Of a DNA stretch of 64,000 bases, positions 20,605 to 28,578 are shown piece after piece (within the stretch, counting starts at the first letter, position 1; each line of letters starts with the position of its first letter). The position numbers were made by a program, and so were the translations under genes. Origin of the DNA: Streptomyces mayonensis (lineage in GTDB: Bacteria > Actinomycetota > Actinomycetes > Streptomycetales > Streptomycetaceae); the NCBI RefSeq assembly GCF_018982965.1, contig NZ_JACBYP010000004.1, positions 1 through 64,000 of the forward strand, given 5' to 3'. A model generated the notes under the pieces. The model worked only from the letters and a program-made list of their open reading frames with translations. It had not been told where the DNA came from and made no database searches.

Positions 20605-20808
20605 TCAGGCGGCCGTGATCAGACCCGCGCCGACGGGGCGGTGCGGGGCGATGACCTGACCGTCCGGCAGAAGCTCACCGGTGTCCTCGAAGAGGACGAC
20701 GCCGTTGCACAGCAGGCTCCAGCCCTGCTCCGGGTGGTGCGCCGCGAGGCGGGCGGATTCCCGGTCGGCGGAGTCGGCTGACGGACACGGTGGCTGGTGC
20801 TGGCACAT
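20605..20808 (-). CDS. DUF5999 family small protein
   Basis: 67 residues. The N-terminus MCQHQPPCPSADSADRESAR and the C-terminal block SLLCNGVVLFEDTGELLPDG, ending APHRPVGAG, are typical of this small Streptomyces family. Cysteines at residues 2, 8 and ~37, and an early histidine, could bind a metal, but this is a guess. The ATG at 20808 was chosen because the family begins MCQHQ; the frame is open upstream without a family resemblance. No ribosome-binding site is obvious. It converges with kdpC across the palindrome at 20528. Function unknown. Confidence 0.85.
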   Translation of the reverse strand: MCQHQPPCPSADSADRESARLAAHHPEQGWSLLCNGVVLFEDTGELLPDGQVIAPHRPVGAGLITAA

Positions 20809-21087
20809 GGGTGGGGTCTCTCGGTCTGTGATGACGGATGAGGTCGTTGTCCTGCTCGTGGCTGTCCCGCGGCGTGAAGCGTCGTTCATGGCCGCCCCCC
20901 GTTGTCTCAGTCGGTCCGAACCCAGTGTTGCCCCACGGGCGTCGATCCGCAGGTATTTCGCAGCACCGCTTCTCACAGGTTGATGACGCCTCACCCGCGC
21001 GGACGGTTCAGTCCAACTGCACTGTCATTTCGGATGGTTCGGCATGGCCGGATGGGGCTAGTCCGCGCGGGTGGGTGAGCGGGAGGG

Positions 21088-21672
21088 TCAGGCGGGTGAG
21101 CCCATCAGCCGGGTCGGCGCCACCCGGTGGGTGAGCACCGGCAGCAGGTCGGCGACCCGGTGCGGCCGGTGGGCGGCGATGCCCGGCGGTGCCGGCGCCA
21201 GCGGCACCAGCAGGTCGGTGGGCCCGGGGTGGCCACAGGCGGCGTCCGCGGAGCGGTCCCCGTGCAGCCACAGGGTGAGCATGTACAGCTCCGGCACGGA
21301 CAGCAGGCGCGGCTGGTACGTCTGCGGAACGGACTCGGCCTGCCGCAGCGCGTGCCCCGTGGAGGCGACGTAGGGGCCCTCGAAGAAGTGCGAGAAGGCC
21401 CAGCCGTCGGGGGTCAGCATGGTCTCGGCCGCGGCCACCGCCCGGTCGCCGCAGTGGATCAGGAACCGCCACCCGGTCAGCCGTGTGACCGCGACGCCCT
21501 CCGCGGTGATCCGGTCCAGAACGTGGACCGGCAGGGGGAGTTCGGGGGTGAGGGGGCCCTGGGCGCCGAGCAGGGCGGGAGTCCGCGCCTCGCGTACCGC
21601 GGTGGGCGAGGAGAGGGCGGTGAGGACGGAGCGCAGGGCGGCCGCGGGGGCCGGGGGCACACGCAGGGGCAT
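21088..21672 (-). CDS. Hypothetical protein
   Basis: 194 residues, not assigned to a family. It has no signal peptide or membrane helix, and its N-terminus is Pro/Ala-rich. The core includes VHVLDRITAEGVAVTRLTGW, then RFLIHCGDRAVAAAETMLTP, FSHFFEGPYVASTGHALRQA and VPELYMLTLWLHGD. This is a mixed alpha/beta pattern suggesting a folded cytoplasmic protein. The ATG at 21672 is favoured because GAGAGGCG lies ~9 nt upstream; an ATG at 21699 has no site. G/C3 bias is strong, as in its neighbours, so I take it as a genuine gene. It is monocistronic and divergent from the GCS2-type gene. Confidence 0.72.
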   Translation of the reverse strand: MPLRVPPAPAAALRSVLTALSSPTAVREARTPALLGAQGPLTPELPLPVHVLDRITAEGVAVTRLTGWRFLIHCGDRAVAAAETMLTPDGWAFSHFFEGPYVASTGHALRQAESVPQTYQPRLLSVPELYMLTLWLHGDRSADAACGHPGPTDLLVPLAPAPPGIAAHRPHRVADLLPVLTHRVAPTRLMGSPA

Positions 21673-22224
21673 GATGGGTCGCCTCTCATTCGAAGGCACG
21701 GTGGCGCGAGGGCGGAGCGGGGCGGACGACGCTGTCAGCTCACAGGGCTGGGAAGGCAGGGGACGGGCCCGGGAACCGAGAAGGGGGTGAGATCTGCCGC
21801 GCGTCAGCTCGACGGCAGGATCCTTCGACCGCGGGCGCCGGTCTTCTGCCTTGTCCGCGGAGTTTATACGACATGTGTTCAGACTGTGTTTCGGCTAGCC
21901 GATTCCGGTTACCGTTACAAGGCCGCATTCGGTCGTCGATATGCGGGAATCCTCCGGATTTCGGACCGAGTGTGCGGCGGTGACCTCGGGGAATGTTCAC
22001 CGCGCGGTCGGCCCATTGTCGTCGGCGTTTTTCACGAGTTGCCGCAGCGTGAAAACCGCGTTCCCGTCATGCCCGGCGAATGTGCCACCGGTCACATCGG
22101 CACAGCGTAGTGGGTGCCGGGCCCGCGTGGGGACGTTATCGATCGCTTCGGCTGGGCATCATCCACCCTGACCGGTCGCCGGCGGCCGGATCTCCGCATC
22201 GACGCTCCGAGAAGGGACTCTTCC
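21673..22224. other. Intergenic region with unusually A/T-rich centre
   Basis: 552 bases between divergent genes. The middle (~21860-21960) is markedly A/T-richer than the rest and holds short palindromes (cggctagccg at 21892, cggttaccg nearby). These are candidate promoter or operator elements for either gene. I found no convincing coding sequence or RNA gene. Confidence 0.5.
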
Positions 22225-23742
22225 ATGGGGGAGAAGGTCGTGGCAGGTCAGTTCGACCTGTCCGATCGCCAGCGCTACCGCGAGAAGCTCCAGCGGTGCC
22301 TGACCGGCCTGGAGCGTCTCCTGGCGGAGAAGCGGTTCGACCGCCCGAAGAACCTGATGGGTCTGGAGATCGAGTTGAATCTCGTCGGTGTCGACGGGAT
22401 GCCGAAAATGTTGAATGCGCAAGTCCTCGAACGGATCGCGAGCCGCGACTTCCAAACAGAACTCGCCATGTTCAACCTGGAAGTCAACATAGCTCCCCAC
22501 CGGCTGGGCGGCCGGGTATTCGACCGGCTCTCCGAGGAGATCCGTACGTCTCTGGCATATGCGGACCGCAAGGCGGGAGAGGTCGAGGCGGGAATCGCGA
22601 TGATCGGCATTCTGCCGACTCTCGACCGTGACGACCTGGTCTCCTCCAACCTTTCCGCCGTCGACCGCTACGCCTTGCTCAACGACCAGATCGTCGCCGC
22701 CCGGGGCGAGGACTTCACCCTCGACATCGAGGGTGTCGAGCGTCTGACCTGCACCTCGAAGTCCATCGCCCCCGAGGCCGCCTGCACTTCGGTGCAACTG
22801 CACCTCCAGGTCACCCCGGACCGCTTCGCCGACGTGTGGAACGCGGCCCAGGCCGTCACCGCCGCCCAGATCGCCGTCGGCGCCAACGCGCCCTTCCTCT
22901 TCGGCCGCGAGCTGTGGCGCGAGTCGCGTCCCCCGCTGTTCCAGCAGTCCACCGACACCCGCCCGCCCGAACTCCAGGCGCAGGGAGTGCGGCCGCGCAC
23001 CTGGTTCGGGGAACGCTGGGTGACCTCCGCCTACGACCTCTTCGAGGAGAACCGGCGCTACTTCCCGGCGCTGCTGCCGATCTGCGACGACGAGGACCCG
23101 CTGGAGGTCCTCGACGCGGGCGGCGTGCCCACCCTCGCCGAACTCGTGCTGCACAACGGCACCGTCTACCGCTGGAACCGCCCCGTCTACGACATCGCCG
23201 ACGGTGTCCCGCACCTGAGGGTGGAGAACCGGGTCCTGCCCGCGGGACCCACCGTCACCGACGTCATCGCCAACGCCGCCTTCTACTACGGCGTCGTACG
23301 CGCACTGGCCGACGAGCCCCGGCCGGTGTGGACGCGGCTGCCGTTCGAGGCCGCCGCCGCCAACTTCGAAGCGGCGTGCCGCCACGGGATCGACGCCCGC
23401 TTCGAGTGGCCCCGGCGCGGCCGGCTCGGTGGCACCACCGAGGTCGACGCCGCCGTGCTCGTACGCGACGAACTGCTGCCGCTCGCCGAGGCGGGCCTCG
23501 ACGCGTGGGGCGTGGAGCCCGCCGACCGGGACCTGTACCTCGGTGTGATCGAGGAGCGGTGCCGGCGCCGGGTCAACGGCGCGTCCTGGCAGGCGGCCAC
23601 GTTCCACCGGGCGCTGGAGGCCGGCCTGTCCCGCGAGGAGGCGCTGGCGGCGACGACCCGGCGCTACGTCGAGCTGATGCGCGACGGGGACCCCGTGCAC
23701 CGGTGGCCGGTGGGCCTGCCGGAGCCGGTACCGCTGAGCTGA
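22225..23742 (+). CDS. Glutamate-cysteine ligase family protein (GCS2, carboxylate-amine ligase)
   Basis: 505 residues. The GCS2 fold is indicated by the N-terminal glutamate-binding strand NLMGLEIELNLVGVDG, the segment QTELAMFNLEVNIAPHRLGG, and later ARGEDFTLDIEGVERLTCTS. Family members ligate glutamate to cysteine or other amines using ATP. Streptomyces lacks glutathione and uses mycothiol, so this enzyme may act on another amine. In some actinobacteria EgtA makes gamma-glutamylcysteine for ergothioneine, but no egtBCDE genes are adjacent, so I do not call it egtA. The ATG at 22225 follows AGAAGGGA at ~22210-22217. Confidence 0.82.
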   Translation: MGEKVVAGQFDLSDRQRYREKLQRCLTGLERLLAEKRFDRPKNLMGLEIELNLVGVDGMPKMLNAQVLERIASRDFQTELAMFNLEVNIAPHRLGGRVFDRLSEEIRTSLAYADRKAGEVEAGIAMIGILPTLDRDDLVSSNLSAVDRYALLNDQIVAARGEDFTLDIEGVERLTCTSKSIAPEAACTSVQLHLQVTPDRFADVWNAAQAVTAAQIAVGANAPFLFGRELWRESRPPLFQQSTDTRPPELQAQGVRPRTWFGERWVTSAYDLFEENRRYFPALLPICDDEDPLEVLDAGGVPTLAELVLHNGTVYRWNRPVYDIADGVPHLRVENRVLPAGPTVTDVIANAAFYYGVVRALADEPRPVWTRLPFEAAAANFEAACRHGIDARFEWPRRGRLGGTTEVDAAVLVRDELLPLAEAGLDAWGVEPADRDLYLGVIEERCRRRVNGASWQAATFHRALEAGLSREEALAATTRRYVELMRDGDPVHRWPVGLPEPVPLS

Positions 23743-23824
23743 CCGGCCGCCCGGACCGCCCCCGCCGCGCGCCGCCCCGTGCCCATCGGGCAAGCTGTGA
23801 CGTCCCGGCTGGAGGCAGGTGCGC

Positions 23825-24664
23825 ATGGCGGAGGCAGGTCCGGTGGACGACGCGACGGACGGCGCGGTTTCGCGCGAACCGGCCGGCGGGCAGCCGGCGG
23901 ACGGCAAGGGGCCCGCGCGGCGGATCCTGCGGGACGAGACGCTGCTGGTCCTGGCGCTCTCGCTCGGTGCGAGCGGGGTGTCCGCCCTCATCAGCTTCGT
24001 CGGCTCGGTCACCCGCCCGGGCGGACTCAAGGACCAGGCGGCCACCCTCAACGCCTCCGCGGCACCCGGCAGGCCCTGGCTCGACCTCGCCTGGCAGCTC
24101 TTCGGCATCACCACGGCGCTCGTCCCGGTCGCGCTCGTGGCGCACTTCCTGCTGCGCGAGGGGCACGGCCTGCGCACCCTCGGCTTCGACCGCACCCGTC
24201 CATGGCCGGACCTGGGGCGCGGCGCCGCCGTCGCCGCCGTCATCGGCAGCACCGGCATCGCCTTCTACCTGGCCGCCCGCGGCCTCGGCTTCAACCTCAC
24301 CGTGGTGCCCGAGGCGCTGCCCGAGGTGTGGTGGAAGTACCCCGTCCTCATCCTCTCGGCGGTACAGAACTCCGTCCTGGAGGAAGTGATCGTCGTCGGT
24401 TACCTGCTGCGCCGGCTCGACCAGCTCGGCTGGGGCACCGGCGCGTCGCTGGCGGCCAGTTCGGTGCTGCGCGGGTCGTACCACCTCTACCAGGGCATCG
24501 GCGGCTTCGTCGGCAACATGGTGATGGGCGTCGTGTTCGTGTACCTGTACCGCCGCTGGGGCCGGGTGGGCCCGCTGGTGGTGGCGCACTCGCTGCTCGA
24601 CATCGGGGCTTTCGTCGGTTACGCGCTGCTGGCCGGGAAAGTGGACTGGCTGCCGACGGCCTGA
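23825..24664 (+). CDS. CPBP family intramembrane glutamic endopeptidase (CAAX protease-like)
   Basis: 279 residues with about seven or eight membrane helices. The CPBP (Abi) motifs are in order: motif 1 EEVIVVGYLLRRL, motif 2 SSVLRGSYHLYQG with its His, and motif 3 HSLLDIGAF (HxxxD). These residues form the catalytic site of CAAX-type intramembrane proteases and bacteriocin self-immunity proteins. The substrate is unknown. An N-terminal ~45 residues is polar and cytoplasmic. The ATG at 23825 is chosen over GTG 23819 because GGAGG at 23811-23815 is 9 nt ahead. It is 82 nt after the GCS2-type gene and may be cotranscribed. Confidence 0.85.
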   Translation: MAEAGPVDDATDGAVSREPAGGQPADGKGPARRILRDETLLVLALSLGASGVSALISFVGSVTRPGGLKDQAATLNASAAPGRPWLDLAWQLFGITTALVPVALVAHFLLREGHGLRTLGFDRTRPWPDLGRGAAVAAVIGSTGIAFYLAARGLGFNLTVVPEALPEVWWKYPVLILSAVQNSVLEEVIVVGYLLRRLDQLGWGTGASLAASSVLRGSYHLYQGIGGFVGNMVMGVVFVYLYRRWGRVGPLVVAHSLLDIGAFVGYALLAGKVDWLPTA

Positions 24665-24712
24665 CGGCGACGCGGGGCGGGCCGCCGGCAACCATGGGGT
24701 GCCGGGCGCGGG

Positions 24713-25522
24713 TCAGGCCAGCAGCTCGCCCTCGATCACCGTCACCGCGTGCCCGTTCAGCAGCGTGCGCGCGCCGCGCAGTTCCGTGCGGACCCGGCCG
24801 GAGCGCGGCGAGACCTGGAGCCCGGTGAGGTTCGCCCGGCCGAGGCGCTGGGACCAGAAGGGCGCGAGCGCGGTGTGCGCGCTGCCGGTGACCGGGTCCT
24901 CGTCGATACCGACGTTCGGGAAGAAGCAGCGGGAGACGTAGTCGTAGCCCCGGGCGGGGTCCGCCGCACGGGCGGTGGCGATGATGCCGCGCGCGGAGTG
25001 GGCCGCCAGCGCCTTGTGGTCCGGCGTCAGCCCCCGCACGGTCTCCTCGTCGGCGACCTCCACCAGCAGGTCCCCGACGCTCTCACCGGTGTCGAACACG
25101 GACCGCGGTTCCGCGCCCAGCGCCTCGGCGGCCCCCGCCGGAGCCTCGACCCGGGCCAGGGGTGCGGTCGGGAAGTCCAGGGTGACCGAGCCGTCGTCCT
25201 CGGGCGTCGCGGCCAGCACGCCGCTGCGGGTGGCGAACCGCACCGGGCCCTCGTGGGCGCCGGTGGAGTGCAGGACGTGCGCCGTCGCGAGGGTGGCGTG
25301 GCCGCACATCGCGACCTCGGTGACCGGCGTGAACCAGCGCAGCGCCCAGTCGGCCTCGCCGCCCGGGGGCAGGCGGTGGGCGAACGCGGTCTCGGCGTGG
25401 TTGACCTCCAGGGCGACGCGCTGGAGGCGGTCGTCGTCCCAGAAGGCGTCCAGGAGCAGCACTCCCGCGGGGTTGCCGGCGAACGGACGGTCGGTGAAGG
25501 CGTCGACGATTCGGATACGCAT
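24713..25522 (-). CDS. PhzF family epimerase/isomerase
   Basis: 269 residues, full-length PhzF/diaminopimelate-epimerase fold. Family hallmarks are the N-terminal IVDAFTDRPFAGNPAGVLLL, NHAETAF with the catalytic glutamate, GHATLATAHVL, and the C-terminal half signature DEDPVTGSAHTALAPFW. No phenazine genes are nearby, so it is most likely a housekeeping isomerase of unknown substrate rather than a phenazine enzyme. It starts ATG at 25522, converges with the CPBP gene and is divergent from padR. Confidence 0.88.
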   Translation of the reverse strand: MRIRIVDAFTDRPFAGNPAGVLLLDAFWDDDRLQRVALEVNHAETAFAHRLPPGGEADWALRWFTPVTEVAMCGHATLATAHVLHSTGAHEGPVRFATRSGVLAATPEDDGSVTLDFPTAPLARVEAPAGAAEALGAEPRSVFDTGESVGDLLVEVADEETVRGLTPDHKALAAHSARGIIATARAADPARGYDYVSRCFFPNVGIDEDPVTGSAHTALAPFWSQRLGRANLTGLQVSPRSGRVRTELRGARTLLNGHAVTVIEGELLA

Positions 25523-25695
25523 GCCCAGACGCTAACGGCTGTGCGAGGCCCCGGGCCAAGGCCGGTCGCCCGTCGCCGGACCGTCCGTCCTCCTTTGTCC
25601 GGGCGCGATCGCCGTCTCGGGCGGTCCTCGGGCGGTCCTCGGGCGGTCCGGTTTCCGGTTCCGAGGAAGAAGGGGCCTTGGCATTCAACCGATTC

Positions 25696-25707
25696 CGATA
25701 TATCGTT
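25696..25707. promoter_or_regulatory. Palindromic operator candidate upstream of padR
   Basis: CGATATATCG (25696-25705) is a perfect 10-bp palindrome followed by TT. It differs by one base in 12 from the core of the palindrome upstream of the DUF1707 gene. It is placed ~50 nt ahead of padR, as expected for autoregulation. Confidence 0.5.
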
Positions 25708-25713
25708 GAGGCA

Positions 25714-25734
25714 TCGCGTTAGAGTCGCGTTAGA
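25714..25734 (+). repeat. Direct repeat TCGCGTTAGA x2 in the padR promoter
   Basis: TCGCGTTAGA occurs at 25714-25723 and 25725-25734, an 11-bp period that puts both copies on the same DNA face. One copy probably includes the -10 region (TTAGAT or TAGAGT). They lie between the palindrome and the start codon. Confidence 0.7.
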
Positions 25735-25759
25735 TCAACGACTGAATGGAGTGATGACG

Positions 25760-26407
25760 ATGCGTACCCACGGATACGAGCACGGCCACGGTGGACACGG
25801 CCGCGGAGAGGGCGGCCCCTTCGGTCGCGGCGGCTTCGACGGCCGGCGTGCGGCCTTCGGTCCCTTCGGGCCGGGCGGCCCCGGTGGGGGGTCCGGCGGT
25901 CCCTTCGGGCCCGGTTTCGGCCACGGCGGGCCCTGGGGCGGCCGGGGGCGCGGCGGCCCCAGGGGGAGGGCGCGGCGCGGCGACGTACGGGCGTCGATCC
26001 TGGCCCTCCTCAAGGACCGGCCGATGCACGGCTACGAGATGATCCAGGAGATCGCCGAGCGCAGTGGCGGCGCCTGGAAGCCCAGCCCCGGTTCGGTGTA
26101 CCCCACCCTCCAGCTGCTGGAGGACGAGGGGCTGATCATCAGTGAGAGCGAGGGCGGCAAGAAGCTCTTCGCGCTCACCGAGGAAGGCCGCACCGCGGCC
26201 GGTGAGGGCCCGGAAGCACCCTGGGAGGAGGCGTCCAAGGGCGTCGACTGGGAGGCGCTGAACGACATCCGGCAGGCCGGTTTCGGGCTGATGGAGGCGT
26301 TCGGCCAGGTCTGGAAGACCGGCAGCAAGGAGCAGCGCGAGAAGGCGCTCGCCGTCATCGGCGACGCCCGCAAGAAGCTGTACCTGATCCTCGCCGACGA
26401 GGACTGA
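25760..26407 (+). CDS. PadR family transcriptional regulator
   Basis: 215 residues. The first ~75 are a remarkable Gly/His/Pro/Phe-rich low-complexity stretch with repeats of the type PFGPGG and GHGGHGRG. A PadR winged helix follows at ~80-150 (VRASILALLKDRPMHGYEMI, then GSVYPTLQLLEDEGLI and GKKLFALTEEGR). The C-terminal helices (VDWEALNDIRQAGFGLMEAF) would dimerise. PadR proteins are usually repressors that bind palindromes near their own promoter, and one lies at 25696-25707. The ATG at 25760 is 8 nt after GGAG; ATG 25754 and GTG 25751 are in-frame alternatives. The His-rich N-terminus could bind metal, but no evidence settles this. Confidence 0.88.
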   Translation: MRTHGYEHGHGGHGRGEGGPFGRGGFDGRRAAFGPFGPGGPGGGSGGPFGPGFGHGGPWGGRGRGGPRGRARRGDVRASILALLKDRPMHGYEMIQEIAERSGGAWKPSPGSVYPTLQLLEDEGLIISESEGGKKLFALTEEGRTAAGEGPEAPWEEASKGVDWEALNDIRQAGFGLMEAFGQVWKTGSKEQREKALAVIGDARKKLYLILADED

Positions 26408-26727
26408 GCGCCTTACGGCGTGCCGAAAGTGAGGCCCTCCGCGGAGTGATCCGCGGGGGGCTCTCCCCGCGCCCGGCCGGCCCCTCCCGCCGATGCCTCC
26501 TTCCGGCCTCTCCCGCCGACGCCGCCGGGCCTTCCGGCCCGCCCCGGACCGGGGCCCCTACCCGCCCGTCCGTGCGCGGCAAGGGGGGTGCGCACCTTTC
26601 GGGGCCATACGGCTTGATCTCATCCGTAAGGAGGAGATTCCAGCCGGACGGGTCCACTCTGTGTGGGATGCCGAAATGCTTCCCGTCGGGGATGACTTGA
26701 TTTCGTGGGACTGATGGGCTGGGAGAT
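26408..26727. other. Intergenic region, no supported gene
   Basis: 320 bases between padR and the Clp-N gene. It starts with a G/C-rich self-complementary stretch (tccgcggagtgatccgcgg, ~26437-26456) that could terminate padR. AAGGAGGAG at ~26626-26634 looks like a ribosome-binding site, but no start codon lies at a usable distance, and the frames after it are short and lack a recognisable protein. Confidence 0.5.
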
Positions 26728-27267
26728 GTGCAACCCCGTATCCCCCGGCAGTCCGCCGGTGAGCAAGACGACCGGCGCCCGGACGGCGCCGACCTCGACG
26801 ACCGGTTCGACGCGGAACTGGCCGCGGCGGTCTCCGGTGCCCGCCGCAGGGCGGTGCGGGACGGCGACCGGCAGATCGACACCGCCCACCTGCTCCACTC
26901 CCTCCTCGAGTCCGACGCCGAGGTCAGGGCCGTCCTTGGGGACGGGGCCCGGATCGCCCGGCTGCTCGGCTACCTCGTGCAGCGCAGCATCGGCTACGGC
27001 CTGCGCTGGCAGAGTGCCGTCGAGGACTCCGGGGCGGTACCCGTGGTGACCGGTGCCACCGGTTTCTCGCCACTGGCCGCGGCGGCGACCGAGGAGGCCA
27101 GGGCCCGCGCCGTGCGACGCGGGGCGGCCCGCGCCTGCGGTGTCGACCTGCTCGCCGCCCTCGTCGCGGATCCGCAGGCGCGCGCCGTAGAGGTGCTGGC
27201 CCGTGCCGCCGTCGAGCCGGACGCCGTGCTCGCCCGCGTGGAGCAGCACTTCGAACCCGCGCCCTGA
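26728..27267 (+). CDS. Clp N-terminal (Clp_N) domain protein
   Basis: 179 residues containing a ClpA/ClpC-type N-domain double repeat. The first is FDAELAAAVSGARRRAVRDG, then IDTAHLLHSLLESDAEVRAV; the second, weaker, lies in the C-terminal half (ATEEARARAVRRGAARACGV, DLLAALVADPQARAVEVL). In Clp ATPases this domain binds adaptors and substrates. There is no AAA+ module here, so it may act as an adaptor or competitor for a ClpC-type unfoldase. The GTG at 26728 follows GGGAG by 3-4 nt. It is widespread in Streptomyces as far as I know, and its function is unproven. Confidence 0.82.
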   Translation: MQPRIPRQSAGEQDDRRPDGADLDDRFDAELAAAVSGARRRAVRDGDRQIDTAHLLHSLLESDAEVRAVLGDGARIARLLGYLVQRSIGYGLRWQSAVEDSGAVPVVTGATGFSPLAAAATEEARARAVRRGAARACGVDLLAALVADPQARAVEVLARAAVEPDAVLARVEQHFEPAP

Positions 27268-27373
27268 GCCGGAGCCGCCCGCGCGCCGCGGCCCGCCACG
27301 CGCGGAACGTCCAGTCGGTGAGACAGGTGTCATGAGGGGTGACGGTCATGTCGACCCCTGCCATCATGCGACC

Positions 27374-28372
27374 GTGGATACCTCTGACAGCACCCGGGGC
27401 AGCCGTGGCAAGGGTGCCGGGCTCGGCCTGGCGCTCGCGTCCGCGATCGCCTTCGGCGGTTCGGGAGTCGCGGCCAAGCCCTTGATCGAGGCGGGACTCG
27501 ACCCGCTCCACGTGGTCTGGCTGCGGGTGGCCGGCGCCGCCCTGGTGATGCTGCCGCTCGCCGTGCGCCACCGGGCGCTGATCCGACGCCGCCCAGGGCT
27601 GGTCGCCGGGTACGGACTGCTCGCCGTCGCCGGCGTGCAGGCCTGCTACTTCGCCGCGATCTCCCGCATCCCCGTCGGCGTCGCGCTGCTCGTCGAGTAC
27701 CTGGCCCCGGCCCTGGTGCTCGGCTGGGTACGGTTCGTGCAGCGGCGGCCGGTGACCCGGGCCGCGGCGCTCGGGGTGGTCCTCGCGGTCGGCGGCCTGG
27801 CCTGCGTGGTCGAGGTGTGGGCCGGACTGGGCTTCGACGCCCTCGGACTGCTGCTGGCCCTCGGCGCCGCCTGCTGCCAGGTCGGCTACTTCGTCCTGTC
27901 CGACCAGGGCAGCGACGCGGGCGACGAGAGTCCCGACCCGCTCGGCGTCATCGCCTACGGCCTGCTCGTGGGAGCGGCCGTGCTCACCGCCGTGGCCCGC
28001 CCCTGGTCCATGGACTGGTCCGTCCTCGCGGGCACCGCACCCATGGACGGCACACCCGTGGCCGCCGCCCTGCTGCTGGCCTGGATCGTGCTCGTCGCCA
28101 CGGTGCTCGCCTACGTCACCGGCATCGTCGCCGTGCGCCGTCTGTCTCCCCAGGTCGCCGGGGTCGTGGCGTGCCTCGAGGCGGTCATCGCGACCGTGCT
28201 GGCCTGGGTGCTGCTCGGCGAGCACCTCTCCGCCCCGCAGATCGGCGGCGGCCTCGTGGTCCTGCTGGGCGCCTTCATCGCGCAGTCGTCCGCTCCCGCG
28301 AAGGGCAGCGCGGGCCCCGTGGCGGGCGGAGGCCCCGAAAGGGAGTTGTCCGGCCGCGGAACGGCGGCCTAA
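27374..28372 (+). CDS. EamA/DMT family exporter (first of two)
   Basis: 332 residues with ten predicted membrane helices in two EamA repeats. Repeat 1 begins LGLALASAIAFGGSGVAAKP. Repeat 2 begins at GFDALGLLLALGAACCQVGY and ends with RRLSPQVAGVVACLEAVIAT plus VLLGEHLSAPQIGGGLVVLL. Family members (RhaT/RarD/YdcZ type) export metabolites or amino acids across the cytoplasmic membrane; the substrate is unknown. The GTG at 27374 is chosen because it lies just before the conserved region. ATG 27332 would add 14 residues (MRGDGHVDPCHHAT), and neither has a clear ribosome-binding site. Confidence 0.83.
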   Translation: MDTSDSTRGSRGKGAGLGLALASAIAFGGSGVAAKPLIEAGLDPLHVVWLRVAGAALVMLPLAVRHRALIRRRPGLVAGYGLLAVAGVQACYFAAISRIPVGVALLVEYLAPALVLGWVRFVQRRPVTRAAALGVVLAVGGLACVVEVWAGLGFDALGLLLALGAACCQVGYFVLSDQGSDAGDESPDPLGVIAYGLLVGAAVLTAVARPWSMDWSVLAGTAPMDGTPVAAALLLAWIVLVATVLAYVTGIVAVRRLSPQVAGVVACLEAVIATVLAWVLLGEHLSAPQIGGGLVVLLGAFIAQSSAPAKGSAGPVAGGGPERELSGRGTAA

Positions 28373-28382
28373 GGTGCGGATC

Positions 28383-28460
28383 ATGCATGCCGACGCACTC
28401 GTCCTCCCGCCTCCGGCCGCCTGAGGCGGGCCCCTGACCAGTGCCCCGCACGGGGCACCA
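28383..28460 (+). promoter_or_regulatory. Candidate leader peptide with tandem hairpins ahead of the second EamA gene
   Basis: A 13-codon ORF at 28383-28424 encodes MHADALVLPPPAA with three consecutive prolines. Its end overlaps a stem of 7 bp (cccgcct/aggcggg), and a second stem follows (gtgcccc GCAC ggggcac at 28440-28457). The arrangement resembles a translation attenuator: ribosome position on the short ORF could choose between hairpins. Stalling at PPP is known for ribosomes short of EF-P. Only the layout is visible, and the function is inferred. Confidence 0.4.
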
Positions 28461-28578
28461 GCCCGGCGTGTCGTCGCCGGGCCGGACAGTGCCGCCCGCA
28501 GACGCAGTCCGCGCGCCCCCGGCCTTTCCGGGGCCGCTCCGAACTCCCGCGCCCCGTGCGCGTCTGCGGAGAGAAATC

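Noticed and set aside
22225..23742. Calling the GCS2-type ligase egtA
   Set aside because: No egtB, egtC, egtD or egtE is adjacent, and the family has several substrates.
24713..25522. PhzF as a phenazine biosynthesis gene
   Set aside because: No other phz gene is in the window; PhzF homologues are widespread without phenazines.
26493..26714. 73-codon frame with an AAGGAGGAG inside it
   Set aside because: The SD-like motif has no start codon at a usable distance, and the frame starts in low-complexity G/C-rich sequence.
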